This document shows, piece by piece, positions 22,346 through 31,241 of a stretch of 64,000 nt of DNA; within the stretch, counting starts at the first letter, position 1; each line of letters begins with the position of its first letter. A model generated the notes under the pieces. It ran no database searches. It was given only the letters and a program-made list of their open reading frames with translations, and was not told the DNA's origin. This DNA is from Bin87 sp963663945. GTDB taxonomy: Bacteria; Chloroflexota; Dehalococcoidia; Lucifugimonadales; UBA3495. Location: contig OY760687.1 in NCBI GenBank assembly GCA_963663945.1, forward strand, positions 992,001 to 1,056,000, read 5' to 3'. The translations under genes and the position numbers were made by a program.

Positions 22346-23680
22346 TCACACCAGGCCTTCCGCACGCACCTCCGCAAGTGTCGCCTCGAAGGCGGCCAGG
22401 GTGGAGTCGATGTCCGCTTCGGAGTGGGTGGCCGATACCAGGAATGCGTCGCGGCCCATGATGTCGATGCCGTGGTTCTGCAGCCCGCGCTTGATGCCGG
22501 TTACCGCTGGAGTAGCGGCGGCGCGCTTGATCTCCCGGTCGACGTCCGGCCCGAATTCGTTGTCAAAGTCCCCTTCTGCCAGGGTGAAGTGGATCATGGA
22601 AGCAATGCCATAGGCGTGTCCGCCCACCTCCATGCGCGTAAACACCTCGTTGAGACCCGCCTTCAGCCGTGCCGCCATGGCGTCGGCGCGCTCGTTCATG
22701 GGTTCGGCGGCGATGAGTTCCAGGCAGGTTGCTCCCGCCACCGCAGATAGCGGATTGCCGTTGAAGGTACCGGGATGGTACACGCGCTCGGTGTTGTCCC
22801 ATTCCGGATCCCCGCGCTGGGCAATCATGTCCACGATGCCGGCCTTGCCGCCTACGGCTCCGCCGGGCAGGGCTCCGGCCACGATCTTGGCCATGGTTGT
22901 CAGATCGGGCGTAATCCCGTAGCGGACCTGCGCGCCGCCGGAAGAGGCGCGGAATCCGGTAACCACCTCGTCGAAAATCAGCACCACGCCGTGCTGGTCG
23001 CACAGCTGCCGCAATCCGGACAGATATTGCGGGACATTGAATGGAAGCTGCCCATAGTGAGCGCCGGTGGGTTCCAGGATGATGGCGGCGATGTCGGTGT
23101 CCCGCTCCATGGCCTGTTGCACCGCGTTCAGGTTGCCGGCCGGCACTATAACCATGCTCCCCCAGGACTCTGGCGGGATCCCGGGCGCCGGCCGGTCCGA
23201 GCCGGCCATGGCGTAGTCGTGCCACCCGTGGAAGTGGTCCTGCAGCTTGATGACCTTGTTCCGCCCGGTGTAGGCCCTGGCCAGGCGCATCGCCATCAGG
23301 GTGGCTTCAGTGCCGCTGCTGTGGAAGCGAACTCTTTCCACGGCCGGCATCAGGTCCATTATGGCCCGGGCCCAGCGCAGTTCCTCATCGGTGCATGCGC
23401 CCAGGTGCGTTCCCCTGCGGATCTGTTCCGAAACGGCATCCGCAATGGCAGGATGAGAATGTCCCAACAGCAGTGCGCCGTGGCCGGATACGTAGTCGAT
23501 GTACTCGTTGCCGTCCACGTCCCACTTCTTAGGCCCCTGCCCGTGGGTGATGTACAGCGGGAATGGTTCAGCGTACCGGTTGTCGTGGGTAACGCCTCCA
23601 GGAAATATGCCCACGGCGTCACGATAACGCTCGGCGGAACCGGCGTGATTGGCGATGTACTGTTCCAGTATGGTGGGCAT
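22346..23680 (-). CDS. PLP-dependent aminotransferase class III (glutamate-1-semialdehyde aminomutase-like)
   Basis: A 444-residue fold-type I PLP enzyme. Class III features include FHSSGTEATLMAMRLARAYTG (cofactor phosphate region), the LIFDEVVTGFR aspartate that contacts the pyridine nitrogen, and TTMAKIVAGALPGGAVGG with the Schiff-base lysine near 260. It resembles HemL but also broader aspartate aminotransferase family members of unknown substrate, and it is not next to other heme genes. An acyclic amino-ketone or secondary-metabolism substrate is therefore as likely as GSA. Confidence 0.85.
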   Translation of the reverse strand: MPTILEQYIANHAGSAERYRDAVGIFPGGVTHDNRYAEPFPLYITHGQGPKKWDVDGNEYIDYVSGHGALLLGHSHPAIADAVSEQIRRGTHLGACTDEELRWARAIMDLMPAVERVRFHSSGTEATLMAMRLARAYTGRNKVIKLQDHFHGWHDYAMAGSDRPAPGIPPESWGSMVIVPAGNLNAVQQAMERDTDIAAIILEPTGAHYGQLPFNVPQYLSGLRQLCDQHGVVLIFDEVVTGFRASSGGAQVRYGITPDLTTMAKIVAGALPGGAVGGKAGIVDMIAQRGDPEWDNTERVYHPGTFNGNPLSAVAGATCLELIAAEPMNERADAMAARLKAGLNEVFTRMEVGGHAYGIASMIHFTLAEGDFDNEFGPDVDREIKRAAATPAVTGIKRGLQNHGIDIMGRDAFLVSATHSEADIDSTLAAFEATLAEVRAEGLV

Positions 23681-23843
23681 TTGCTGACTCCCATTTGCGA
23701 TTCATTTTGATGTGGCCGGCCTAACGCAGGGAGCGCGACATCCGTTGGGCCCGATTGGTCCCGTCAGGCGAAACCCTGCCGCGTCGGTACAGAGCCACTT
23801 TTGGGTTCGTGCCCATTGTAGCACCGGCCGGTGGCTCGCACAG

Positions 23844-25178
23844 TTACCGGGACTCCACCTCGCTATCCCCGACCGTCAGCGCCGGGGGCTGCTTGAGGAA
23901 CAGGAAACAGGTGCCTGCCGCGAAAGCGCAAATCGCTCCGGGAATGATGGCGTAGTCGTAATTTCCATAATGATCGGCCACCCAACCCGCGTACACGGGT
24001 GACGCTACCAACGCCCACGCGTAAGCGAAGGTGATATACCCGCGCAGCGTGGCAAACCTGGTGCGACCGTAATAGTCGCCAAGCGCAGCCCACACGATGA
24101 CACCGGCGCCGTCCATCATGCCCTCGCAGAAGATGAACGCCACCACCAACGTGATTCCGACCGCCGTCTGCCAATCACCCATCCACAGGCACAGGTATCC
24201 GATCCCTTCCACCGTCAGGCTGAGGAACATGATCGTTTTCTTGGACACCCGGTCCGCCATGTACCCCATGATCAGTCTTGAAACAAAGTTGATGGCCGAC
24301 ATCGCTCCGATCAGGTTCGCGGCCATCTGCGTGCTCATGCCTTTGTCGTCTACCAGGATGGGGAACAGGCTGATCAGAATTCCCAGCGTCGCCATCTGCC
24401 GCAGTCCGGCGCCGACCAGAAGCAACCAGTAGGCTTGCGTGCGCAGCGCCTCGCGCACCGTGTAGTCCCGCGTCTCGCGTCGGGCCGCCGCCGAACCGGG
24501 CCGAGGGGGAGGCGTTCGGGTGGCTCCGTCGGGCAGCAGTCCCATATCCTCCGGGCGATTTCTGAACCAGAAACACAGCGGCAGCAGGATCACCGCGTAA
24601 AATCCTCCGGAAGCGATGAGGCCCCATCGCAGGCCGGCCCGGTCGATCAGCAAGTTCATGGTTGGTATCAACGCCAGTCCACCCAGCGACGCCACCGCAG
24701 CCAGTATGGATATGGCCAGCGCGCGCCGTCGGTGGAACCACTGGTTCAGTCCGGCGAAGCAGGCATGTTGAAACCCCATGCTGTTGCCGAGCGATACCAG
24801 GCCAAGGTAGATGAAGGCGAACCCCCAGAACCCAGGCAACCAGAAAGCCATGACCACGTACCCGATGACGGTGACAATCAGCGACGGCACCAGCACCTTG
24901 CGATTGCCGAACTTGTCGATCAACCATCCGGCCAGTGGTCCTTCCAAACCGCCTTCAGCGCGGGCAATGGAGAAAACGAGGTTCGTCTGGGCCTGAGTGA
25001 TGCCCAACTGCTCACGGATAGGCAGCACCAGCACGCCAAATCCGCGGAAAAATATGCCGCTGGCGAAGAAGCTCATCACCGAGGTGATGGCAACCATCCA
25101 CCACCCATAAAAGATGCGCCCGCCGGGAGCCTGTTGCCCGGCGGGCGCTGCCGAAACGCCTTCGTCGGAAATCGCCAC
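23844..25178 (-). CDS. MFS transporter
   Basis: A 444-residue, 12-helix transporter from a GTG start. A soluble N-terminal tail is followed by IFYGWWMVAITSVMSFFASG, loop motif LIDKFGNRK after helix 2, a central hydrophilic linker (GATRTPPPRPGSAAARRETR) and a second loop ADRVSKK. It has the same overall build as the MFS gene at 781-2097 (MCT/oxalate-formate type). Substrate unknown. Divergent from the SMP-30 gene. Confidence 0.82.
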   Translation of the reverse strand: MAISDEGVSAAPAGQQAPGGRIFYGWWMVAITSVMSFFASGIFFRGFGVLVLPIREQLGITQAQTNLVFSIARAEGGLEGPLAGWLIDKFGNRKVLVPSLIVTVIGYVVMAFWLPGFWGFAFIYLGLVSLGNSMGFQHACFAGLNQWFHRRRALAISILAAVASLGGLALIPTMNLLIDRAGLRWGLIASGGFYAVILLPLCFWFRNRPEDMGLLPDGATRTPPPRPGSAAARRETRDYTVREALRTQAYWLLLVGAGLRQMATLGILISLFPILVDDKGMSTQMAANLIGAMSAINFVSRLIMGYMADRVSKKTIMFLSLTVEGIGYLCLWMGDWQTAVGITLVVAFIFCEGMMDGAGVIVWAALGDYYGRTRFATLRGYITFAYAWALVASPVYAGWVADHYGNYDYAIIPGAICAFAAGTCFLFLKQPPALTVGDSEVESR

Positions 25179-25362
25179 TTGCCAATCCGCTGATGTCTAT
25201 CAAATTTACGCGGCTCACCCCACGGAGGCAGGCTCACCTGCCGCGTACAACGGCAGCCAGTGTACCGCCTGGCCCGGTCGAGGGCAACGCGGGTCAGTCG
25301 ACTTCGTCTCCTGAAGCGGTGTCGCCATGCTGGGGACGGATACGGGTCTGCCGTCTCGTTGC

Positions 25363-25368
25363 TATAAT
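25363..25368 (+). promoter_or_regulatory. -10 box for SMP-30 gene
   Basis: TATAAT about 36 bases upstream of the ATG at 25404. The -35 position has no clear match. Upstream, at 25227-25242, GGCAGG-CTCA-CCTGCC forms a small hairpin in the divergent intergenic region. Confidence 0.4.
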
Positions 25369-25403
25369 CGGCTGCAATTAATCCGCATGACTGGAGGCTA
25401 ACG

Positions 25404-26306
25404 ATGGCTGAGGATTTGTCCGGGCTGCTTGCCGAATCCGAACTCACGCTGCTAGACGGGAACCAGGTCCGCACCGAGGGGCCGCTGTGGCACCCTGCCG
25501 GGTATCTGACCTTTGTCGATTTGGAGCGCCAACAACTCCTCAAGTGGGATCCTCAGGCGCGCGAGACCACCGTGGTCCGTGAGAACACGGGCGAGGGCAA
25601 CGGCTGCACCCTGGACCGGCAGGGAAACCTGTTGATGTGCGAAGGCGCGGATCACCGGTGCGTGACTCGCATGGACGCGGACGGCAACGTCACCTCCATC
25701 GCGGATCGATGGGACGGCAAGCGATTCAACAAACCCAACGACGTCATCTGCCGCACCGACGGGACAATCTATTTCACCGATCCTCATCTCAGATTTCCGG
25801 AAGAGCTGCGCGAGATACCTTTCGCCGGCGTGTACCGTATTGATCCGGCCGGGAATGTCCACCTGGCAACTGACGAGTGCGAATACTCAAACGGCCTCGC
25901 CCTGTCCCCTGACGAATCGGTGTTGTACGTCGCCATCAGCCGCGCGGAACCCGCGGATTTTGACCGGGAGGAGAATGGCGAATTCTGCCCGAATCGGCGC
26001 ATCCGAGCATTCGACGTCGCTGCCGATGGGACGTTGAGCGGCAATCGCATCCTTATAGAAATGGGCTCGGACGCTCCGGGGGTGCCCGATGGCATGAAAG
26101 TCGACACGGAGGGCCGGGTGTGGTGCGCTGGTTCGGGCGGCGTCTGGATTGTGTCCCCCAGCGGCGAGCGGCTGGGGGTGCTTGAGACCCCCGAAGTGAC
26201 CAGGAACATCTGCTTCGGCGGAGACGACATGCGGACTCTGTTCCTCACGTCGGGCCAATCGCTCTACAGCATCCGCGTTCAGACCCCTGGGATTCCCGCG
26301 TTCTGA
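25404..26306 (+). CDS. SMP-30/gluconolactonase family protein
   Basis: A 300-residue six-bladed propeller. Metal-site residues are recognisable: Glu in RTEGPLWHPAG, Asn in FNKPNDVICR, Asn in EYSNGLALSPDE and Asp in GVPDGMKVDTEGR. These match the SMP-30/gluconolactonase/LRE family, which opens sugar or other lactones in the cytoplasm. Substrate not deducible. A GNAT gene follows after 42 bases. Confidence 0.9.
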   Translation: MAEDLSGLLAESELTLLDGNQVRTEGPLWHPAGYLTFVDLERQQLLKWDPQARETTVVRENTGEGNGCTLDRQGNLLMCEGADHRCVTRMDADGNVTSIADRWDGKRFNKPNDVICRTDGTIYFTDPHLRFPEELREIPFAGVYRIDPAGNVHLATDECEYSNGLALSPDESVLYVAISRAEPADFDREENGEFCPNRRIRAFDVAADGTLSGNRILIEMGSDAPGVPDGMKVDTEGRVWCAGSGGVWIVSPSGERLGVLETPEVTRNICFGGDDMRTLFLTSGQSLYSIRVQTPGIPAF

Positions 26307-26348
26307 TCGGGCCCCGCCAGGTTTCAATGTCGTTCCGCAGTTTGTGCC

Positions 26349-26906
26349 ATGAGAATAGTGGACCTGGCAACGCTCGGACCTGGCGCGAACGATCAGGCGG
26401 CGGCCCTCCTGGTTAAAGGCTTCGCCGAACACTGGCCTGACGCCTGGCCGAATCTTGCATCCGCGGTTGATACCGTGCGCGAATGCCTCGGCAGCGGCCG
26501 TATTTGTCGGGTCGCCGTGGATCTCCAGGGTGACGTGCTTGGCTGGTGCGCTGCCGAGCCCATTTACCAAGGAAACGTCTGGGAGCTGAATGTGCTGGTC
26601 GTCCGTCCGGACCGTCAGCGTCAGGGGACCGGACGCGAATTGCTGTTGGATATGGAAGAGCAAGTAGCCAGCCGGGGCGGCCTCACGATTTGGCTCGGCT
26701 CTGACGACGAGGACGGTATGACATCCCTGGCTGGCGTTGACCTCTATCCCGACCCGCTGTGGCATCTGGCACGCATGACCAATTTTAAGGGTCATCCGTA
26801 TGAGTTTTACCGGAAGATGGGATTCGCTGTCGCCGGCGTTCTGCCGGATGCCAACGGGCTGGGCAAGCCGGATATCTTCCTTGCCAAGTCGGTGGCGCGA
26901 CGGTGA
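26349..26906 (+). CDS. GNAT family N-acetyltransferase
   Basis: A 185-residue acetyltransferase. The acetyl-CoA motif A is VVRPDRQRQGTGRELLLDM (RQGTGR, about 94-99), preceded by the beta strand WELNVLVV. The C-terminal FYRKMGFAVAGV is the usual GNAT end. The insert with LGSDDEDGMTSLAGVDLY suggests an aminoglycoside-type branch, but no substrate is certain. It is in line with the NHL gene 73 bases downstream. Confidence 0.85.
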   Translation: MRIVDLATLGPGANDQAAALLVKGFAEHWPDAWPNLASAVDTVRECLGSGRICRVAVDLQGDVLGWCAAEPIYQGNVWELNVLVVRPDRQRQGTGRELLLDMEEQVASRGGLTIWLGSDDEDGMTSLAGVDLYPDPLWHLARMTNFKGHPYEFYRKMGFAVAGVLPDANGLGKPDIFLAKSVARR

Positions 26907-26979
26907 CGCGGACCGAATTGTGGTAAAACTAGGCTGGACCCAAGGGATCGTGACACTCCATGACTATGAGGAGGTTCAA

Positions 26980-27900
26980 ATGACCACTGCCACCAATGTC
27001 GTCGGCAACGGCGCACACACCTATGAATTTGATCGCAACTGGGCCCAGTTGCCCGACGGTATCCCAATGCCGGCTGCCGCGGTGTTCGGCGATGATGAAG
27101 ACCGCGTCTATTGTTTCAACCGCAATCCGGAACACCCCATCATGGTGTTTGACCGTGAGGGCAAGTTCATCAAGTCCTGGGGCGCCGGAATGTTTGAGTT
27201 CCCCCACGCGATCATCGTCGACCAGTGGGGTTACGTGTGGCTCGTGGACCGCAACATGGGTCAGATTTTCAAGCTCACCAAGGACGGCGAGCTCGTCATG
27301 ACACTGGGAGAGTACGGTTACCGTTCCGACACCGGAGCGGACAACACCGCATTCGATTCGAACTCTTGGCATCAGGTGGTGCGCGGCGCGGATCCGTTCA
27401 ACATGCCGGCCGGCATCGCTCTGAACGATGACGGCGAAATCTACATCGCCGACGGGTATGCGAACGCGCGGGTGCACAAGTTCACGGCCACCGGAGAGCA
27501 CATCTTCTCATGGGGCGAGCCGGGTTCAGGCCCGGGACAGTTCAATCTGCCTCACGGCGCCTGGATCAACCGCGAGGGCAATCTTCTGATCGCCGACCGT
27601 GAAAACGATCGGGTCCAGGTCTTCAACCAGGACGGCACGCACATAACCGATTGGCCCAGCAAGCTCATCGGCCCCGCCGTCATCTGCATCGATGACGATG
27701 GGGTAGCGTACGTGGCGGAACACAACGGTGGGATGCTCAGCATTCTTGACGCCAATGGACAGCGTCTGGCCCAGTGGGGGGATTTGACCCACCGCAGTTG
27801 CCACGGCGTTTGGGTGGACAGCCAGAAAGATCTGTACGTGGTTGAGCCCTACGAAGGGAGCACCGGGCGCACCGTGGTGAAGTACACCCGCAAGGGCTAA
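26980..27900 (+). CDS. NHL-repeat protein, peptidyl-hydroxyglycine amidating lyase-like
   Basis: A 306-residue propeller from the ATG at 26980 (ribosome site GAGGAGG). NHL repeats recur about every 45 residues: FEFPHAIIVDQWGYVWLVDR, FNMPAGIALNDDGEIYIADG, FNLPHGAWINREGNLLIADR and SCHGVWVDSQKDLYVVE. The histidines and the (P)HG(A/V) turns resemble the zinc-binding lyase half of PAM and its bacterial relatives. Whether it cleaves a peptide is unknown; it has no signal peptide. A strong terminator follows. The longer frame from 26800 overlaps the GNAT gene and is rejected. Confidence 0.82.
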   Translation: MTTATNVVGNGAHTYEFDRNWAQLPDGIPMPAAAVFGDDEDRVYCFNRNPEHPIMVFDREGKFIKSWGAGMFEFPHAIIVDQWGYVWLVDRNMGQIFKLTKDGELVMTLGEYGYRSDTGADNTAFDSNSWHQVVRGADPFNMPAGIALNDDGEIYIADGYANARVHKFTATGEHIFSWGEPGSGPGQFNLPHGAWINREGNLLIADRENDRVQVFNQDGTHITDWPSKLIGPAVICIDDDGVAYVAEHNGGMLSILDANGQRLAQWGDLTHRSCHGVWVDSQKDLYVVEPYEGSTGRTVVKYTRKG

Positions 27901-27924
27901 ACTGCACGATGTGCACTTCAGGTG

Positions 27925-27955
27925 GGGGCGGTTGCACAGCCGCCCCTACGTTTTT
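27925..27955 (+). terminator. Rho-independent terminator after the NHL gene
   Basis: GGGGCGG and CCGCCCC pair around an 8-base loop (27925-27946), followed by TACG and five T residues at 27951-27955. Confidence 0.75.
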
Positions 27956-27994
27956 GTGCGAATTCCGGTCAGCGTATTTTTTTGTTTCGCAACG

Positions 27995-28046
27995 ATATTG
28001 AACAAAACGCACAATATCTGATTATAATGTGCACCCGAACGTGCAC
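27995..28046 (+). promoter_or_regulatory. Promoter with two dyads upstream of the 148-aa gene
   Basis: In an unusually AT-rich stretch, TTGAAC (27998-28003) and TATAAT (28023-28028) form a -35/-10 pair with a longish 19-base spacer. ATATTG and CAATAT (27995-28000 and 28012-28017) form an inverted repeat over the -35. GTGCAC repeats at 28029-28034 and 28041-28046 lie over the start site. This suggests a regulated promoter. Confidence 0.5.
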
Positions 28047-28150
28047 GCGGGTCGCCGGCATCTTTCAGGAGACTTTCCGGCGACTGGCGAATACCGTTGA
28101 TAAAAATTTCGGAGACTTTACTCCCAGACTAAATCAGAGGATGTACAGCA

Positions 28151-28597
28151 ATGGCTACCGTTACGCTCAACATCTCCGGCGACAGTCAGGAGGTGATCTC
28201 GGTTATCCGCTCCCTGGCCAAGCAACACGAACTGACCAACCCTCAGGTTGCGTTGGAAGCCTCGGTGGCGTCAAATGGCGCTGCCATAACCGGCGTGGCC
28301 ACCGGCTCGCGGGAGCACGCCTGGACTACCGCCTCGGCCCGCGACACTCGCAATAACGTGTCCGCAGATGCGCAACGGCTGTTGGATACGCTGGTGCGCT
28401 CCCCAGACCACCAGATGCACATCGATGATATTTACAGCGAACTGGATTTGGACCGCTACGGGCTGATCGGCGCCCGGCGTTCTATTTCCGCAGCCCTTCG
28501 GCGCAACGCCGCGACGACCAACGCCACCCTGCTTACTACCAGGGATCGCCGTGTGACACTGAACAGCGAATATGCCGTCGCGATCGCAGCGGAGTAG
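28151..28597 (+). CDS. Hypothetical protein, possible DNA-binding C terminus
   Basis: A 148-residue protein with no family I recognise. Residues 1-35 (ATVTLNISGDSQEVISVIRS) look like a small beta-alpha unit. Residues 68-140 are helical with a basic recognition-like helix (IGARRSISAALRRNAATT) and a possible wing (TTRDRRVTLN), compatible with a winged helix. The dyads in its own promoter would suit autoregulation, but this is inference. It sits alone between a terminator and a convergent CoA-transferase gene. Confidence 0.55.
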   Translation: MATVTLNISGDSQEVISVIRSLAKQHELTNPQVALEASVASNGAAITGVATGSREHAWTTASARDTRNNVSADAQRLLDTLVRSPDHQMHIDDIYSELDLDRYGLIGARRSISAALRRNAATTNATLLTTRDRRVTLNSEYAVAIAAE

Positions 28598-28701
28598 GCC
28601 GGCAGCGCATCGGGCAACCGCGATCGTTCCTAAAGGCCACTTGGGACGACGCCTTGCGCCGCAACGCAGTGCCGCCGGCAAGGATCAGGTTCGCTGATGG
28701 A

Positions 28702-30114
28702 TCATGCCACCCGTTCCGGCCACACCGGGTCATGATAACCCAGCGGAACCGTAGGCCTTGCCCAATAGGGTTGCGTTTCGGATAGCTGCACTGTCGGCGC
28801 CAGGTGCGTCAATTGTCCTGCCGGTACCTGGCTGGTGGTACACCAGTCAGCGATTTCGGCCGGCCCGAAATCCGGCGCTACGTCACGTAGTTCGGACTCA
28901 GGTACCTGTCCCCGGTCGACCAGCCATTTGCCGATTTGTGCGAGGGAAATCCGGACCAACCAACTCCCGCCTTCACGGGCGCGACGCGCAAGGGCGGTCA
29001 ATGCGCCGTAGGCCATCAGGTATCCGGTAAGGTAGTCGATCGCGGACACCGGGTAGAACTGGGGACCTGGTTCGGCTCCTGGGAACACCCGTCCCTGCCG
29101 GTCGGTGATGCCGCTGACGGTCTGGACCACCGTATCGAACCCGCGCCGGTCAGACCACGGCCCGACGCGCCCGAAGGCCGATAACGAGACGTAAACGATG
29201 CCCGGTCGGAGTTTCGCCAGGTCTTCCGGAGCGAGACCGCGTTGCGCCAGAGTCCCCGGGCGGTAGCCCTGCGAGAACACGTCGGCCTGGCTCACCAGAT
29301 GGTGCATTGTCGCGAGGTCCTGCGCGTCCCTGAGATCCAGGCGCGTGGACAGCTTGCCGTGTCCGGTGTCGAACTCCTGAGCTTCACTGCTGGGGAGGTG
29401 CGCGGCCGTCACTTTCATCACATCCGCGCCATGCTCCGCCAACGTGCGGGCGCAGGTGGGGCCGGCCAGCACACGTGTCAGATCCAGGACCCGCACGCCT
29501 GAAAGCGGGCGGGAACCTTCGGGCAACGGTTCCGGCGGGCTGTCGCCGATCTTGTCAATCTCCAGCAGGGGCAGAGACGCTACGGCAGACGACTGCGGAT
29601 GCTGGGCCCATTCGTCCATGGACCGAACCATGCCACCGGCTCCTCGGGCGGCAACGATCGCCTCTTCCAGTTCCAGCGCGTCCCATTTCGCCACCGCTTG
29701 TCGCACGGCTTCCCGGTCTTCGGGCACGCCCAACACGCTCAACGCCGCCTCCCGGTGATTGGGAAAGTTGCAGTGCAGGTAGCTCCACCTGCCGTTTTTG
29801 GCGGGGTAAACGCCCATCACCGATGGTCGCTCTCCCGCGGCCGGAGCGCCGTTAAGGGTCATATATCTGCTGCTGCGCAGCGATGCCGTCGCCTGACGGG
29901 CGTCCACCGCGATGTCCTGGGGGCGTCCGGTACGCAATTCCCACAGATCGGAGACTGCCAAGCCGACCGCGGCCAGGCTTGCGGCGGCGGCTTCACTGAT
30001 GCGGAACGGTGTGGGCAGGATCGGGTCGACCCCTCCGGTAAACGAAACTCGCGAAGCCTGCGCGGGATCGCAGCCTGGAATTGTCAGCAACGTTGATAGA
30101 ATCTGATCAGCCAC
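28702..30114 (-). CDS. CaiB/BaiF (class III) CoA transferase with duplicated half-domains
   Basis: About 470 residues from a GTG at 30114 (AAGGA upstream). The canonical start of a CaiB subunit, PLSGVRVLDLTRVLAGPTCAR, appears only at residue 204; GFDTVVQTVSGI and FYPVSAIDYLTG follow. The first 200 residues resemble the C-terminal half of a CoA transferase (VMGVYPAKNGRWSYLHCNF, MVRSMDEWAQHPQ). The protein thus looks permuted or fused compared with the usual 400-residue subunit. It moves CoA between carboxylic acids; substrate unknown. Confidence 0.82.
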   Translation of the reverse strand: MADQILSTLLTIPGCDPAQASRVSFTGGVDPILPTPFRISEAAAASLAAVGLAVSDLWELRTGRPQDIAVDARQATASLRSSRYMTLNGAPAAGERPSVMGVYPAKNGRWSYLHCNFPNHREAALSVLGVPEDREAVRQAVAKWDALELEEAIVAARGAGGMVRSMDEWAQHPQSSAVASLPLLEIDKIGDSPPEPLPEGSRPLSGVRVLDLTRVLAGPTCARTLAEHGADVMKVTAAHLPSSEAQEFDTGHGKLSTRLDLRDAQDLATMHHLVSQADVFSQGYRPGTLAQRGLAPEDLAKLRPGIVYVSLSAFGRVGPWSDRRGFDTVVQTVSGITDRQGRVFPGAEPGPQFYPVSAIDYLTGYLMAYGALTALARRAREGGSWLVRISLAQIGKWLVDRGQVPESELRDVAPDFGPAEIADWCTTSQVPAGQLTHLAPTVQLSETQPYWARPTVPLGYHDPVWPERVA

Positions 30115-30296
30115 CGTGTAATCCTTTTGGTACCGCCGCCTGCCTCTGAGAAGCGAAATCGGCGTCGGGAAAATGTGCGCGTTTATATGCCGGAAACTGC
30201 CCGATATCTTACACCAAACGATCCAGGCCAATTCGTTCTCAACCCGAATCCGCTGCTTCCTCGACTACAACTCGTCGGCAGTGGTTGGCCAGCGCG

Positions 30297-30325
30297 TTGT
30301 CGGGGTCGGCCTACCCGTGTATATT
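30297..30325 (+). promoter_or_regulatory. Promoter of the hot-dog/plsX/fabG operon
   Basis: TTGTCG (30297-30302), a 17-base spacer, then TATATT (30320-30325), about 50 bases before the first start codon of the operon. Good spacing and near-consensus boxes. Confidence 0.55.
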
Positions 30326-30375
30326 GTTTGCATCGTGGGGCGGAGCCATCCATGTGATCGGTCAGGGGAAGAGCA

Positions 30376-30765
30376 TTGCAAGATAACGCGATCAGCTTGG
30401 GCTCCTGGGAAATTACCTCCGACGCAGTCCACGAATACCTTTCGGCGGTCGGCGATAACTTGCCGCTTTACACGGATTCGGAATGCGCTCCTCCGATTAT
30501 GCTCGCTGCCCGCGTAGTCGCTCTATTATTGGAACGCTTGTCACTGCCGGACGGCGCAATCCACAGTCTGCAGGACATAGAAACCGTCGATGCGCTGCGA
30601 GTGGGTTCCACAGTTTCTGCAGTTGCCACCGTTGAGCCGGTTCGCGAGCGCGGCGGGATGCGGTTCCTGACCGTGAACTACGCGGTTTCCGAAGAATCCA
30701 CAGGATCTGATCTGATGAACGGTCGCACCACGGTGCTGCTCCCCGCGGATGAAATCGACGAATAA
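30376..30765 (+). CDS. HadA-like hot-dog protein (non-catalytic dehydratase partner)
   Basis: A 129-residue hot-dog protein from a TTG start with GGGAAGAG before it. The N-terminal VHEYLSAVGDNLPLYTDSECAPPIMLAARVVALLL follows the MaoC-like hydratase layout (xxGDxxPLYxxxxxAPP). The catalytic Asp/His of the hydratase motif are absent: GDNLPLYT occurs where active subunits have GDxNxIHxD. It is followed by an active MaoC-like subunit. This pairing resembles mycobacterial HadA-HadB, where one subunit binds substrate and the other catalyses dehydration. Confidence 0.7.
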   Translation: MQDNAISLGSWEITSDAVHEYLSAVGDNLPLYTDSECAPPIMLAARVVALLLERLSLPDGAIHSLQDIETVDALRVGSTVSAVATVEPVRERGGMRFLTVNYAVSEESTGSDLMNGRTTVLLPADEIDE

Positions 30766-30776
30766 ATCAAACGCAT

Positions 30777-31241
30777 ATGCGTGCTGACGTATCGACAACC
30801 GCATCCTCTAAATGCGACGTGGGCTCCGTGATACCACCGGTCCGACGCGCTATCAGTCGCGATCACATCGACTCCTACCGGTCAGCTTCCGGCGACGATA
30901 ACCGGATACACTACGATGACGAATTCGCCGCCTCCAGCCGTTTCGGGGGCGTGATAGCCCACGGCATGCTGACTCTGGCCATGATCTCCGAGATGATGAC
31001 GGGTGAGTACGGCTCCTGCTGGCTGCGATCCGGCAGTCTGCGCGTCCGGTTTCGCGGCGCCGCGTATCCCGGAGACCTCCTGGAGGCGGTGGGATCGGTA
31101 ACCAAAAGTGAATCGGTCGCTAATGGCAACCGCTTGACTTGTAATGTTGAGCTTCTGAACGCCGATAATGGAAACAGGATCATCACCGGGTCGGCCACTG
31201 TAGTAGTGGCTCCGGCGGATATGAGGGAAACTGCGGAATGA
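30777..31241 (+). CDS. MaoC-like (R)-hydratase, HadB-like catalytic subunit
   Basis: A 154-residue hot-dog enzyme with the hydratase 2 motif intact: SGDDNRIHYDDEFAA followed by FGGVIAHGML (about 41-70), where Asp and His are the catalytic pair. It would dehydrate (R)-3-hydroxyacyl-ACP/CoA. It overlaps plsX by ATGA and follows the HadA-like gene by 11 bases, so it very likely works in fatty acid elongation rather than in degradation. Confidence 0.85.
   Translation: MRADVSTTASSKCDVGSVIPPVRRAISRDHIDSYRSASGDDNRIHYDDEFAASSRFGGVIAHGMLTLAMISEMMTGEYGSCWLRSGSLRVRFRGAAYPGDLLEAVGSVTKSESVANGNRLTCNVELLNADNGNRIITGSATVVVAPADMRETAE

Noticed and set aside
26800..26979. Upstream extension of the NHL lyase-like gene
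   Set aside because: It overlaps the GNAT gene in another frame; GAGGAGG before the ATG at 26980 fixes the start.
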